DNA from: a candidate division TM6 bacterium GW2011_GWF2_38_10 | GTDB lineage: Bacteria; Babelota; Babeliae; Babelales; RVW-14 | NCBI GenBank assembly: GCA_000992305.1 | Contig: LBTY01000013.1 | Coordinates: 1-43,011 of the forward strand | Reading direction: 5' to 3' | DNA: 43,011 bases | In this document: positions 27,513 to 37,029 of the stretch, piece by piece | How positions within the stretch are numbered: the stretch's first letter is position 1 | How the letters are laid out: each line of letters begins with the position of its first letter | Notes under the pieces: model-generated | Databases searched by the model: none | Told to the model about the DNA's origin: nothing | The model's input: the letters and a program-made list of their open reading frames with translations, nothing else | Position numbers and translations under genes: made by a program

Positions 27513-27752
27513 AAGAACCCCCGGCTTAACATTATTTTCAATTATAATTAATTATCTTTTTTTAAATCACTCCAAGAGTAGCAAAAATATCACCAATTGT
27601 CACTACACCCCCCAAAAAACACCTTTTTACTGGGTAAATCCCCGCACCCGTTTGATAAAATCTATAAAAATCCTAACCTAAAAATACATACTTGTGTAAT
27701 ACAAAAAACAAATAAAATATCACTTCAAAGCCACTTAAACCGAGGTGCTCTG

Positions 27753-30629
27753 ATGACTAAAAAATTTCCAATGATTTTCAATAAAAAAATACATACGATA
27801 CTTACCGTAATGTTTATTACTATGTTCTCCTTCAATACCCATGCCATGGTCTGCAATAACGGCTCTGATGATCAAGCACTAAGAAGAGAAAAAATATTAG
27901 AGCTTTTATCAGCATTTGAAAAAAATATCTACACAGAAACCCTTGCCAACGGCCTCAAGGTTGTTTTATACCACTATAAAAACAGTCCCCAAGTATTCAT
28001 TGATATGATCTACAATGTTGGCTCAAAAGATGAAACATCTGAAACATATGGTTTTGCTCATTTTATAGAACATATGATTTTTAAAGGAACTCAAAAACTA
28101 TCAGAACAAGATATATTTCACATAGCAGATAAATTTGGGATAGAAAAGCCAGGTGCAGAAACATCTCACGATACTACCAGTTATTACTTTATAACCGATA
28201 ATAAAAACTACCCTATTTTTCTTAATATTCTTGCTGACTGCATGCATAATGCAACCTTTGATGAAGAACATATAGCATCTGAGCTCCACACAGTTTTTAA
28301 TGAATTAAAAAATGGCAACGATGATGGGCTTGCTGGAAGGGTACCTGGTTTTTTTACAGAATATCTACCGGCAAACCATCCTTATCATCACCCTGTTCTT
28401 GGATACAAAGAAGCCCTTTTTACACTCAACCGCGATACGTTGTTACAGTTTTATAAGACATACTATCAACCACATAATGCAACACTTTTGATTACCGGTA
28501 ACCTTGACCCCAAAACCGTCATGCCTACAATAAGAAGCATATTTGAATCGCTCCCTGTTACCCAACCACCGTCAAAAAAACCATTACATATACCTTTTCA
28601 CAAAGATCTCTTTCAAAAAAAAATTACGCTTTACAGCGCTAATTCGAACGGATTTGGTTTTACACCACGAACTAACGTACAACTTTTCTGGCAAGTGCCT
28701 GGTTATAATAATGATAATTTTTTCATAGCAAATATCATTGCACGCATACTCGGCACAAAACTTAGAGAAAAATTTCCGAACGAAAACATATCCCCATATA
28801 CTGAACAGCTTGCATATGAAGGGTGTTGTATAATACCCTTTTATCCACAAGAATCTCAAGGCTTTTTATTTTGGAAAAAACAATCCGAAGAAATAATAAC
28901 AACAACCATCAATGAAATAATCAAGGAACTTGAAAATATAAGTACTTATGGCGTTCCCCAAAAAGATCTTAATTTCTATAAAACACTCACCATAAGTGAA
29001 GATCTAGAATATTTCGAAGCTATAGACGAAATCCACTACATACTAAAATCTTCTATCAAAAATAATTTCAACCTTGAACATAATGAATTAGCGTGGCTCA
29101 ACAAGCTTAAAAAAATAAATGCCTGTACAAATGAAGATATACAAGCATTCACAAAACAATATCTCCAAAAAAATGCCATGCACTCTCTTTACGCATATCC
29201 ACTACAAGAAGAATCTGACAAAATAGCACAACAAAAAAAACTTGCCGCGACTGATGCTTATGACCAAGCCCTACTTGCATTACGCCATAGAACCGCTCCA
29301 ATTCAAAAACCAATCAAGGCTTTATCGCTACCTTCACCAGAACAACTTGAAATACTTCCTCTACCAAAACCCCACGAAATAACTCTTTCTAATGGTCTTA
29401 CTATTTTTTTCATTCATAATCAAGATACATCGTATTTAGACGGTAGGCTTTATTTTAAAAACCAAGCGGCTTTTAGTCGTTTTTTAGAAGAAACAAATCA
29501 AACAATATGCTTCGATTGTACCAGAAATCTTATGACAAAAAAAACGGCGCTCCATACAGAAGAAGAAAATACTCTATTTTTTCAATCATATGGAGCAGCA
29601 GTCTACAATACATCTTTCAAATGTTTAGCGTATGATCATGAAATTATCATCAACCGTTTTTTAGAAATTCAAACAACACCAATTTATGAACAAGCTGCTT
29701 TAAAAAAATATAAAAAAGAACGATACTTACAAATCCCCTCTAAAGAAAAAAAATTAAATATTTTTGAAATAACTAACCAAGCAATAGAAAAACTCTTTAA
29801 TGATTCTAATACATCTTATAATACCAATGATCGCACAAATAAAATGCTTTCATCGCTCACACTTAATGATATTATTACAACACATAAAAAATTCTTTAAT
29901 CCTGCAAATATGAAACTCATCATAACTGGTGATTTTAGTATGCCTGATAGTAAAGAAAAAATATGCACACTTTTTGAGCAATGGAAAAATCAAAAAGAAT
30001 ACTTCGACATAACCGCCCTAAAACCACAAAACTCATCACCCGATAACCCAAGTAAAACAACTATTGATAACCCAACTCCAACAACAATAAACATTCCAAC
30101 TGAAGAAGAACAAATCCTCTTAAAAGCAATACGCAAAGGCCCCTCAACAAACATGAAGGAAGAAAACAAAGCTTTATCTTTTTTATCAACGCTTGTTAAT
30201 GCCAAGCTTTTTGAAATACGAGAATCTCAAGGACTTTTTTACAATTGTTCATTTGACATTGAACGTAACCACGTTTGCCAAGAACAACTCTTAACCATTA
30301 CAACACAAGTATCAAAAACCAATTACAACACTGTGCTGCAATGTATCAAAGATACACTCAAAAACATTTATGATGCACCCTATCCTCAAGATGTTTTTGA
30401 TTCTACTCGATCCCAATTTATCAATTATTTTGCAACAGAAAGTCAAGACATACAACGAACACAAGAAATAGTAAAAAACCGTATAGAAAACGATCAGCCA
30501 ATCGATTCTTATCATCAACGCATAGAAAGCATCTTGCGCTTAACACCTGAAGATATTACCGCCGTTGCAAAAAAATATCTTGATCCTTCAACATGGTCTT
30601 TTATTATAGTGGGAAAAATTGACGAATAA
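27753..30629 (+). CDS. Exported M16 family zinc metallopeptidase, first tandem copy
   Basis: The start at 27753 (MTKKFPMIF) is fixed by a GAGGTG ribosome site and by agreement with the second copy; the frame is open upstream to 27597 without support. The 958-residue protein has a signal peptide (residues 1-31, ending FNTHA). The inverted zinc motif HFIEH is at 103-107, with Glu177 and Glu184 at the spacing of the pitrilysin pattern (HxxEH-x76-E). A second, non-catalytic M16 domain begins near residue 540 (ITLSNGLTIFFI), and C-terminal repeats of the M16 fold follow, so it has the two-halves build of pitrilysin/PqqL. It should degrade peptides in the periplasm or outside the cell. It is followed by a near-identical copy. 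Confidence 0.93.
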   Translation: MTKKFPMIFNKKIHTILTVMFITMFSFNTHAMVCNNGSDDQALRREKILELLSAFEKNIYTETLANGLKVVLYHYKNSPQVFIDMIYNVGSKDETSETYGFAHFIEHMIFKGTQKLSEQDIFHIADKFGIEKPGAETSHDTTSYYFITDNKNYPIFLNILADCMHNATFDEEHIASELHTVFNELKNGNDDGLAGRVPGFFTEYLPANHPYHHPVLGYKEALFTLNRDTLLQFYKTYYQPHNATLLITGNLDPKTVMPTIRSIFESLPVTQPPSKKPLHIPFHKDLFQKKITLYSANSNGFGFTPRTNVQLFWQVPGYNNDNFFIANIIARILGTKLREKFPNENISPYTEQLAYEGCCIIPFYPQESQGFLFWKKQSEEIITTTINEIIKELENISTYGVPQKDLNFYKTLTISEDLEYFEAIDEIHYILKSSIKNNFNLEHNELAWLNKLKKINACTNEDIQAFTKQYLQKNAMHSLYAYPLQEESDKIAQQKKLAATDAYDQALLALRHRTAPIQKPIKALSLPSPEQLEILPLPKPHEITLSNGLTIFFIHNQDTSYLDGRLYFKNQAAFSRFLEETNQTICFDCTRNLMTKKTALHTEEENTLFFQSYGAAVYNTSFKCLAYDHEIIINRFLEIQTTPIYEQAALKKYKKERYLQIPSKEKKLNIFEITNQAIEKLFNDSNTSYNTNDRTNKMLSSLTLNDIITTHKKFFNPANMKLIITGDFSMPDSKEKICTLFEQWKNQKEYFDITALKPQNSSPDNPSKTTIDNPTPTTINIPTEEEQILLKAIRKGPSTNMKEENKALSFLSTLVNAKLFEIRESQGLFYNCSFDIERNHVCQEQLLTITTQVSKTNYNTVLQCIKDTLKNIYDAPYPQDVFDSTRSQFINYFATESQDIQRTQEIVKNRIENDQPIDSYHQRIESILRLTPEDITAVAKKYLDPSTWSFIIVGKIDE

Positions 30630-30678
30630 CCCTTTAAAGAAAAATATCCATTAAACAATAACATCTTTAAAAACTCAT

Positions 30679-30745
30679 TATAACTCTTGCATAACCCATG
30701 CCACTCGGCTGAAAAGTATAGTACCAAGTTTATGCAAGAGTTATA
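30679..30745. repeat. 16-bp perfect inverted repeat between the two M16 genes
   Basis: TATAACTCTTGCATAA at 30679-30694 and its exact complement at 30730-30745, with a 35-base loop. The right arm ends 20 bases before the ATG of the second M16 gene. No T-run follows on either strand, so it is not a classical terminator. As RNA it would form a long hairpin in the leader of the second gene; as DNA it could be an operator or the footprint of a small element. Confidence 0.8.
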
Positions 30746-30765
30746 GTACATAACGAGGTGTTCTG

Positions 30766-33579
30766 ATGACTAAAAAATTTCCAATGATTTTCAATAAAAA
30801 AATACATGCGACACTTGCCGTAATGGTTATTACTATGTTCTCCTTCAATACCCATGCCATGGTCTGCAAGAGCACTTCTGATGATCAAGCACTAAGAAGA
30901 GAAAAAATATTAGAGCTTTTATCAGCATTTGAAAAAAATATCTACACAGAAACCCTTGCCAATGGCCTCAAGGTTGTTTTATACCACTATAAAAACAGTC
31001 CCCAAGTATTCATTGATATGATCTACAATGTTGGCTCAAAAGATGAAACATCTGAAACTTATGGTTTTGCTCATTTTATAGAACATATGATTTTTAAGGG
31101 GACTCAAAAACTATCCGAACAAGATATATTTCACATAGCAGATAAATTTGGAGCAGGACGCAATGCAGAAACATCTTACGACACTACCAGTTATTACTTT
31201 ATAACCGATAATAAAAACTACCCTATTTTCCTTGATATTCTTGCTGACTGTATGCATAATGCAACCTTTGATGAAGAACATATAGCATCTGAGCTCCACA
31301 CAGTTTTTAGTGAATTAAAAAATGGCAACGATGATGGACTTAATATGCTTACAGAATTTCTACCGGCAAACCATCCCTATCATCACCCTATTATTGGATA
31401 CAAGGAAACCCTTTTTACGCTCAACCGCGATACGTTGTTACAGTTTTATAAGACATACTATCAACCACATAATGCAACACTTTTGATTACCGGCAACCTT
31501 GACCCCAAAACCACCATGCCTACAATAAGAAGCATATTTGAATCGCTCCCCGTTACCCAACCACCGTCAAAAAAACCATTACACATCCCTTTTCACAAAG
31601 ATCTCTTTCAAAAAAAAATTACGCTTTACAACGCTGAAATACCACAAACTTGCGTACAACTTTTCTGGCAAACTCCAGGTTATAATCATGATAATTTTTT
31701 CATAGCAGATATCATTGCATCCATCCTCGGCGCAAAATTCAGAGAAAAATTTTCAAACGAGATGATAGGCACGAATACTCACCAATTTGCATATGAAGGT
31801 TGTTTTATGATACCCTTTTGTCCACAAGAATCTCAAGGCTTTTTATTTTGGAAAAAACAATCCGAAGAAATTATAACTGAAACCATCAATAAAATTCTTA
31901 AAGAATTGGAAACCATTAGTCTTGATGGTGTATTTCAAGGAAATCTTGAGGCCATAAAAACAGAAAATATCTGGAATGCTTTAAACATTTTAGAAAAAAT
32001 AAACAATATCCACGCCATGCTAAAAAAATCAATCACTAATAATTTCAACCTTGAACATAATGAATTAGCTTGGCTGAACCTGTTAAAAAAAATAAATACC
32101 TGTACAAATGAAGATATACAAGCATTCACAAAAAAATATCTCCAAAAAAATGCCATGCACTCTCTTTACGCATACCCACTACAAGAAGAATCTGACAAAA
32201 TAGCACAACAAAAAAAACTTGCCGCAACTGATGCTTATGACCAAGCCCTACTTGCATTACGCCATAGAACCGCTCCAATTCAAAAACCAATCAAGGCTTT
32301 ATCGCTACCTTCACCAGAAAAGCTGGAAATACTACCTTTCCAAAAACCTCAAGAGATAACTCTTTCTAATGGTCTTACTATTTTTTTCATTCATCAGCCA
32401 GATACTCTAATTCTTAATGGTAATCTTTATTTTAAAAACCAAGCGGCTTTTAGTCGCTTTTTAAAAGAAACAAATCAAACAATATGTTTCAATGGCTCTC
32501 ATACTCTTATGACAAAAAAAACGGCGCTCCATACAGAAGAAGAAAACAGGCTATTTTTTGGCTCATATGGAGCAGACGTCACCGATACATCTTTCAAATG
32601 TTTAGCGTATGATTATGAAATTATCATCAACCGTTTTTTAGAAATTCAAACAACACCAATGTATGAGCAAGCTGCTTTAAAAAAATATAAAAAAGAACAA
32701 ACCTTAGAAATACTTTCTCAAGAAAAAAAATCAAACGTTTTTCAAGCCGAACAAACAATAGAAAAGCTTTTTCATGCCTCTGATCCATTTTATAATACCA
32801 ATGATCGCATTAAAAAAATGCTTTCATCGCTCACACTCAATGATATTATTACAGCCCATAAAAAATTCTTTAATCCTGCAAATATGAACCTCATCATAAC
32901 TGGTGATTTTAGTAAGCCTGATAGTAAAGAAAAAATATGCACACTTTTTAAACAATGGAAAAATCAAAAAGAATACTTCGACATAACCACCCTAACAAAC
33001 AATCACCCACCACTTGATACCCCATCGCCCGCAATAAGAAAAATTCCAACCGAAGAGGAACAAATTCTCTTAAAAGCAATACACAAAGGCCCATCAAATA
33101 ACATGCTAAAAGACAATGCTGCCTTGTCATTTTTATCAACGCTTGTTAACGCCAAGCTTTTGGAAATACGAGAATCTCAAGGACTTTTTTACAATTGTTC
33201 ATTTGACATTGAACGTAACCACGTTGGGCAAGAACATCTATTAACCATTACAACACAAGTATCAAAAGCAAATTATAACACCGCGCTGCAATGTATAATC
33301 GATACGCTCCAAGACATTATCAACACACCCTATCCTCAAGATGTTTTCGATTCTTTTTGTTCAAGTGAAATTAACACTTTGGCAATAAATACCCAAACCC
33401 CAGAAAATGCACATTTTATCTTAAAAAACCTTATAAGCAAAGATTATCCACTCGATTATCTCCATCAAAAAGTAGAAAATATCTTGCGCTTAACACCTGA
33501 AGATATTACCGCCGTTGCAAAAAAATATCTTGATCCTTCTGTGTGGTCTTTTATTATAGTGGGAAGAATTAACGAATAA
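30766..33579 (+). CDS. Exported M16 family zinc metallopeptidase, second tandem copy
   Basis: A 937-residue paralogue of the gene at 27753, with the same signal peptide layout, HFIEH at 103-107, the matching downstream Glu pair (SELHTVFSEL) and the same inactive C-terminal half. Long blocks are identical even at DNA level, for example the stretch from YTETLANGLKVVLYHY to the zinc motif and the segment containing QKNAMHSLYAYPLQEESDKI, while other blocks differ strongly: IEKPGAETSH versus AGRNAETSY just after the zinc helix, the region around residues 285-300, and the C-terminal 60 residues. A ribosome site GAGGTG precedes the ATG. Both catalytic sites are intact, so two active enzymes of different specificity are likely. 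Confidence 0.93.
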   Translation: MTKKFPMIFNKKIHATLAVMVITMFSFNTHAMVCKSTSDDQALRREKILELLSAFEKNIYTETLANGLKVVLYHYKNSPQVFIDMIYNVGSKDETSETYGFAHFIEHMIFKGTQKLSEQDIFHIADKFGAGRNAETSYDTTSYYFITDNKNYPIFLDILADCMHNATFDEEHIASELHTVFSELKNGNDDGLNMLTEFLPANHPYHHPIIGYKETLFTLNRDTLLQFYKTYYQPHNATLLITGNLDPKTTMPTIRSIFESLPVTQPPSKKPLHIPFHKDLFQKKITLYNAEIPQTCVQLFWQTPGYNHDNFFIADIIASILGAKFREKFSNEMIGTNTHQFAYEGCFMIPFCPQESQGFLFWKKQSEEIITETINKILKELETISLDGVFQGNLEAIKTENIWNALNILEKINNIHAMLKKSITNNFNLEHNELAWLNLLKKINTCTNEDIQAFTKKYLQKNAMHSLYAYPLQEESDKIAQQKKLAATDAYDQALLALRHRTAPIQKPIKALSLPSPEKLEILPFQKPQEITLSNGLTIFFIHQPDTLILNGNLYFKNQAAFSRFLKETNQTICFNGSHTLMTKKTALHTEEENRLFFGSYGADVTDTSFKCLAYDYEIIINRFLEIQTTPMYEQAALKKYKKEQTLEILSQEKKSNVFQAEQTIEKLFHASDPFYNTNDRIKKMLSSLTLNDIITAHKKFFNPANMNLIITGDFSKPDSKEKICTLFKQWKNQKEYFDITTLTNNHPPLDTPSPAIRKIPTEEEQILLKAIHKGPSNNMLKDNAALSFLSTLVNAKLLEIRESQGLFYNCSFDIERNHVGQEHLLTITTQVSKANYNTALQCIIDTLQDIINTPYPQDVFDSFCSSEINTLAINTQTPENAHFILKNLISKDYPLDYLHQKVENILRLTPEDITAVAKKYLDPSVWSFIIVGRINE

Positions 33580-33617
33580 AAAACTAACCTACCCCACTAA
33601 AACATAAAGGAAAATGT

Positions 33618-34382
33618 ATGTTAGCAGCCACACACGAAAAACAAAAAGCGGCACCCACAGCACACCAAGCTCTACCAATAAAACGCTTTATTGAAGATTC
33701 TATTGGTTTTGTCGAGCTTCTTGAAGTTTTTGGCGACGATCTCACCGTCGCCAATGCAGCACGAGTCTCATACCATAAAGAATCGGCCTATGAATTCAAC
33801 CAGGCTCAAGGAGAAGAAGTACGAGAACTTTCCAAACGCGATAAAGGCCTTATTTCTTTTCTTGCCAAGCATCGCCATGCAACACCTTTTTTCCATCCGC
33901 AGGCACGATTCCGCATAAAAATGCCGATCTTTATTGCTCGCGAATGGTACCGCCACACGGTTGGCTTTGCTCGCAATGAAATGTCTCGCCGCTATGTGAC
34001 CGATGCACCAGAATTTTATATTCCTGCCAATCTGCGCCAACGCGATAAAGACATTAAGCAAGGCTCAAGCAAAGAAATTGTTCATAATAATCAAGAACTT
34101 GTAGCAAAAATGTCTGCCAACATACAAGCATCATTTGACCTTTATAATAAACTTTTGGATCAAAATGTATGCCCAGAACAAGCACGAACCATTTTACCCC
34201 AATCGATGTATACTGAATTTATCGAAACTGCAAGCCTTGCCGGTTATGCACGCCTTGCGGTGCTCCGCTTAGACCCGGCAGCCCAAAAAGAAATTAGAGA
34301 CTACGCACACTTAGTAAGCGAATTAATGGAACAACAATTTCCTGTGAGCTGGAAAGCATTAATCAATGCTGGTAACTTATAA
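33618..34382 (+). CDS. thyX: Flavin-dependent thymidylate synthase
   Basis: Converts dUMP to dTMP using methylene-THF, FAD and NADPH. The 254-residue protein has RHATPFFHP, then [23 protein letters not shown] (about 105-127), the ThyX signature region, where the family motif is RHRx7S. Here the third residue is Thr (Thr114) and the loop is one residue longer before NE-x-S-x-R-Y. The C-terminal part ([28 protein letters not shown]) is typical. AAAGGA precedes the ATG. The dcd gene follows after 13 bases, so the two form a dTMP-supply unit: Dcd makes dUTP, which a dUTPase outside this window would turn into dUMP for ThyX. An active enzyme is likely. Confidence 0.93.
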   Translation: MLAATHEKQKAAPTAHQALPIKRFIEDSIGFVELLEVFGDDLTVANAARVSYHKESAYEFNQAQGEEVRELSKRDKGLISFLAKHRHATPFFHPQARFRIKMPIFIAREWYRHTVGFARNEMSRRYVTDAPEFYIPANLRQRDKDIKQGSSKEIVHNNQELVAKMSANIQASFDLYNKLLDQNVCPEQARTILPQSMYTEFIETASLAGYARLAVLRLDPAAQKEIRDYAHLVSELMEQQFPVSWKALINAGNL

Positions 34383-34395
34383 AAAAAGGATTCTC

Positions 34396-34977
34396 ATGAG
34401 TATCAAATCTGATAAATGGATATGCAAAATGGCTGAAGAACATGGCATGATCAGCCCGTTTGCAGCCACTCAAGTTCGCTCCAAAGAAAATAGTCTTGGA
34501 GTACCCGAAAAGGCAATTAGCTATGGTGTTTCAAGTTATGGATACGATCTACGCGTTGCAGATGAATTTAGAGTTTTTACCAACGTTTACAATTCAATTG
34601 TTGATCCAAAAGATTTTCAAGACTCTGCTTTTATATCCATCAAATCAGATGTTTGCATTGTCCCACCAAATTCTTTTGCGCTCGCTCGTAGCGTTGAATA
34701 TTTTAAAATTCCACGCGATGTTTTGACCATTTGCCTTGGCAAATCAACCTATGCACGATGCGGCATTATTGTTAACGTCACGCCATTTGAGCCCGAGTGG
34801 GAAGGTTATGTAACCATAGAAATATCAAACACAACCCCTCTCCCTGCAAAAATTTACGCACACGAAGGCATTGCTCAGGTACTCTTTTTTCAAGCCGATG
34901 AACCATGCACAACATCCTATGCTGATCGCGGTGGAAAATACATGAAACAAGTTGGCGTTACACTCGCTCGCTTATAA
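34396..34977 (+). CDS. dcd: dCTP deaminase
   Basis: Deaminates dCTP to dUTP, feeding dTMP synthesis. The start is ATG 34396 (MSIKSDKW), with AAAGGA upstream; the resulting 193 residues equal the usual length, and the frame upstream overlaps thyX. The family core is complete: [29 protein letters not shown] (phosphate and base binding; usually GKSSLARLG), [17 protein letters not shown] with the catalytic Glu, and IAQVLFF. A C-terminal tail with GKYMKQ closes the active site in homologues. I see no sign that it is the bifunctional Dcd-Dut form. It is co-directional with thyX and likely in the same mRNA. Confidence 0.95.
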   Translation: MSIKSDKWICKMAEEHGMISPFAATQVRSKENSLGVPEKAISYGVSSYGYDLRVADEFRVFTNVYNSIVDPKDFQDSAFISIKSDVCIVPPNSFALARSVEYFKIPRDVLTICLGKSTYARCGIIVNVTPFEPEWEGYVTIEISNTTPLPAKIYAHEGIAQVLFFQADEPCTTSYADRGGKYMKQVGVTLARL

Positions 34978-35064
34978 AGTACTCTTGTTTTCTTATGAAT
35001 GGATTTTCTGATTTTGGGCTATACTTCGATACAACGCAGAATCTTAATCCGCCGTTCAACCTGC

Positions 35065-35097
35065 CCCTTCGACGTTGCTCAGGGTGAAGTCGAAGGG
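35065..35097. repeat. REP-like palindrome, copy 1
   Basis: CCCTTCGAC (35065-35073) pairs with GTCGAAGGG (35089-35097). The left arm continues with the 15-base unit TTCGACGTTGCTCAG (35068-35082), which recurs in the next hairpin. This is a noncoding hairpin of the kind scattered in many bacterial genomes, between dcd and the AAA-ATPase/nuclease gene. Confidence 0.75.
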
Positions 35098-35118
35098 CCC
35101 GAGCGCTACCCTTTTGCC

Positions 35119-35170
35119 CCCATTCGACGTTGCTCAGAGCAAAGCCCTTCTTAAGGCGAAGTCGAATGGG
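35119..35170. repeat. REP-like palindrome, copy 2
   Basis: CCCATTCGAC (35119-35128) pairs with GTCGAATGGG (35161-35170). It shares TTCGACGTTGCTCAG (35123-35137) and GAAGTCGAA with the first copy, but has a longer inner part containing a small CCTT-CTT-AAGG hairpin. It ends directly at the left 29-bp direct repeat. Confidence 0.75.
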
Positions 35171-35199
35171 TGGAAAAAAATGATGCAGTGTGGTACGCT
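35171..35199 (+). repeat. 29-bp direct repeat, left copy
   Basis: Starts TGGAAAAAAATGATGC and ends GTGTGGTACGCT. It differs at only two positions (G for A) from the sequence at 36982-37010. The two copies bracket the AAA-ATPase/nuclease gene, 45 bases upstream of its start and 15 bases after its stop. Confidence 0.8.
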
Positions 35200-35244
35200 G
35201 GACAAGAAATAGGTAATGGGTGCGAAAAATAAAGGGTGATAAAT

Positions 35245-36966
35245 ATGAGCAAAAAGATAATAAGTCAAGGTATTCACGATTTTAAAGAGTTGATCGAGCG
35301 TAATTTTTATTACGTTGATAAATCAATGTTTATTCATGAACTTGTAGCACAAGGACCAAACAAAGTCACCATCATCCCCCGCCCCCGCCGCTTTGGAAAA
35401 ACCCTCAACATGACGATGCTCAAATATTTTTTTGAAAAACCACTTGATGGCTCATGCAATGCACACCTTTTTGAAGGCCTTGCAATTACCCAATACACCG
35501 AAATTATGGCACGGCAAGGCACGCATCCCATTATTTTTATTACGTTTAAGGGGATAAAAAGTTCGACATGGGAAAAATGTTACAAAGAACTTGTTGATGT
35601 TATTGTTGAAGAATGTGAACGACATAAGAATCTTTTGGATAGTAATGTAATTGACCAATCATGGAAAGATCATTTGAAAGCGCTTATTGATAAAAAAACT
35701 GATGAAGTAGACTATGCAAAGTCGTTATATTTTTTATCAAAAGCATTACATGCAATGTATCAGACCAAGCCAATAATTCTCATCGACGAATACGATGCCC
35801 CTATGCACGCAGGGTTTGAGTTTGATTATTATGAAAAAATAAAAAATTTCATGTACAGTTTTTTCTGCGCGGGGCTCAAGGACAATAATAATCTTGAATT
35901 TTCGGTGATTACGGGTATTTTGCGCATTTCAAAAGAAAGTCTTTTTTCGGGAATCAACAACACCGCAACCTTTTCACTTCTGAACGATGTTTATGCTGAT
36001 AAATTTGGCTTTACGCATGATGAAGTTGCGGCCATCCATGATTACTATAAACTCCCTTTTGATCTTACCGAAATCAAAAAATGGTACAACGGATATCGTG
36101 TGGGTTCGGAAAAAGAAGATGGTACATTTATCACCATGTATAACCCATGGTCGATTATTGAATGTGTAAGCAATAAAAAAATAGGACCTTTTTGGATCAA
36201 TACCGGCGGGCACTTTCTCATCCAGGAAACCATGAAATGCGCATCGGCAGAAGATAAAGATGCGTTGCAATCGATTTTGGATGGCAACGCAGTTACACAA
36301 ACCATTAATGATGCAATTGTATTTGATACCATTTATACCGATTCAAGCTCTATGTGGTCGTTTTTGGTTTTTACTGGGTATTTAACGTGGGAAGCGCGCA
36401 CCGATATGATTGGCAAAACAACAGCAGCACTCATAGCCCCAAACTTTGAAGTACAAGATGCGCTTAAAACAATGGTTATGTCGTGGTTTTCAAGCGCTGG
36501 CATTGAAGATACGTTTAAAGAAATGGTGTATGCGTTGATTAATCTTAATCTCCCTTATTTTGGCGAATTATTTTCTGAAAGCGTGATGGCATCAGTAAGC
36601 TTTTTTGATGTGCCCAAAGTTCGGCCAGAAAACATGTACCACGCCTTTGTGCTCGGTATGTTTGTTACCCTTGCTGATACGTATGTTATAACATCCAACC
36701 TTGAGGCAGGTAAAGGCCGCTACGACGTTGCAATTGTTCCTAAAGATAAACAACAGCCCGGCGCAGTTTTTGAATTTAAGCGCAAACTCAAAAAAGACCC
36801 ACGAACACTTGAGCAGGTGGCGCAAGAAGCCCTTGAACAAATTGATGAGCGCAACTACACCTTACCACTCAAAAAACAAGGCGTTACGCAGATTGCAAAA
36901 GTAGGCATTGCTTTTCAAGGCAAAGAAGTTGAGGTGGCGTTTGCCGTTGAAAAGACAATCCTATAG
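35245..36966 (+). CDS. AAA-ATPase-like protein with C-terminal PD-(D/E)XK nuclease domain
   Basis: A 573-residue protein of the AAA-ATPase_like plus PDDEXK_9 architecture, common in Bacteroidetes and in intracellular symbionts. The start is ATG 35245, with AAAGGG seven bases upstream; an in-frame GTG at 35236 overlaps that site. The N-terminal signature FYYVDKSMFI is followed by the P-loop-like RPRRFGKTL (46-54), Walker B ILIDEYDAP near 182-190, and the family's GILRISKESLFSGINN. The C-terminal nuclease fold shows RYDVAIVP and FEFKRKL (Asp and Glu-x-Lys), then the QA..Q-I....Y helix (EALEQIDERNY). The biological role of the family is unsettled; many copies per genome suggest a selfish or conflict-related element. 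It is bracketed by direct repeats. Confidence 0.92.
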   Translation: MSKKIISQGIHDFKELIERNFYYVDKSMFIHELVAQGPNKVTIIPRPRRFGKTLNMTMLKYFFEKPLDGSCNAHLFEGLAITQYTEIMARQGTHPIIFITFKGIKSSTWEKCYKELVDVIVEECERHKNLLDSNVIDQSWKDHLKALIDKKTDEVDYAKSLYFLSKALHAMYQTKPIILIDEYDAPMHAGFEFDYYEKIKNFMYSFFCAGLKDNNNLEFSVITGILRISKESLFSGINNTATFSLLNDVYADKFGFTHDEVAAIHDYYKLPFDLTEIKKWYNGYRVGSEKEDGTFITMYNPWSIIECVSNKKIGPFWINTGGHFLIQETMKCASAEDKDALQSILDGNAVTQTINDAIVFDTIYTDSSSMWSFLVFTGYLTWEARTDMIGKTTAALIAPNFEVQDALKTMVMSWFSSAGIEDTFKEMVYALINLNLPYFGELFSESVMASVSFFDVPKVRPENMYHAFVLGMFVTLADTYVITSNLEAGKGRYDVAIVPKDKQQPGAVFEFKRKLKKDPRTLEQVAQEALEQIDERNYTLPLKKQGVTQIAKVGIAFQGKEVEVAFAVEKTIL

Positions 36967-36981
36967 GCCATGGTTGTCCCC

Positions 36982-37010
36982 TGGAAAAAAATGATACAAT
37001 GTGGTACGCT
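36982..37010 (+). repeat. 29-bp direct repeat, right copy
   Basis: Starts TGGAAAAAAATGATAC and ends ATGTGGTACGCT, in the same orientation as 35171-35199 with two substitutions. It lies between the convergent ends of the ATPase/nuclease gene and the 1015-residue P-loop protein gene. Confidence 0.8.
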
Positions 37011-37029
37011 CTACAGGAAAAGAGATTGC

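Noticed and set aside
27597..27752. Longer N-terminus for the first M16 gene
   Set aside because: The paralogue starts at the equivalent of 27753, and only that ATG has the shared GAGGTG ribosome site followed by a signal peptide.
30630..30765. Reading the 16-bp inverted repeat as a Rho-independent terminator
   Set aside because: The loop is 35 bases, the stem is AT-rich, and no T-run follows on either strand.
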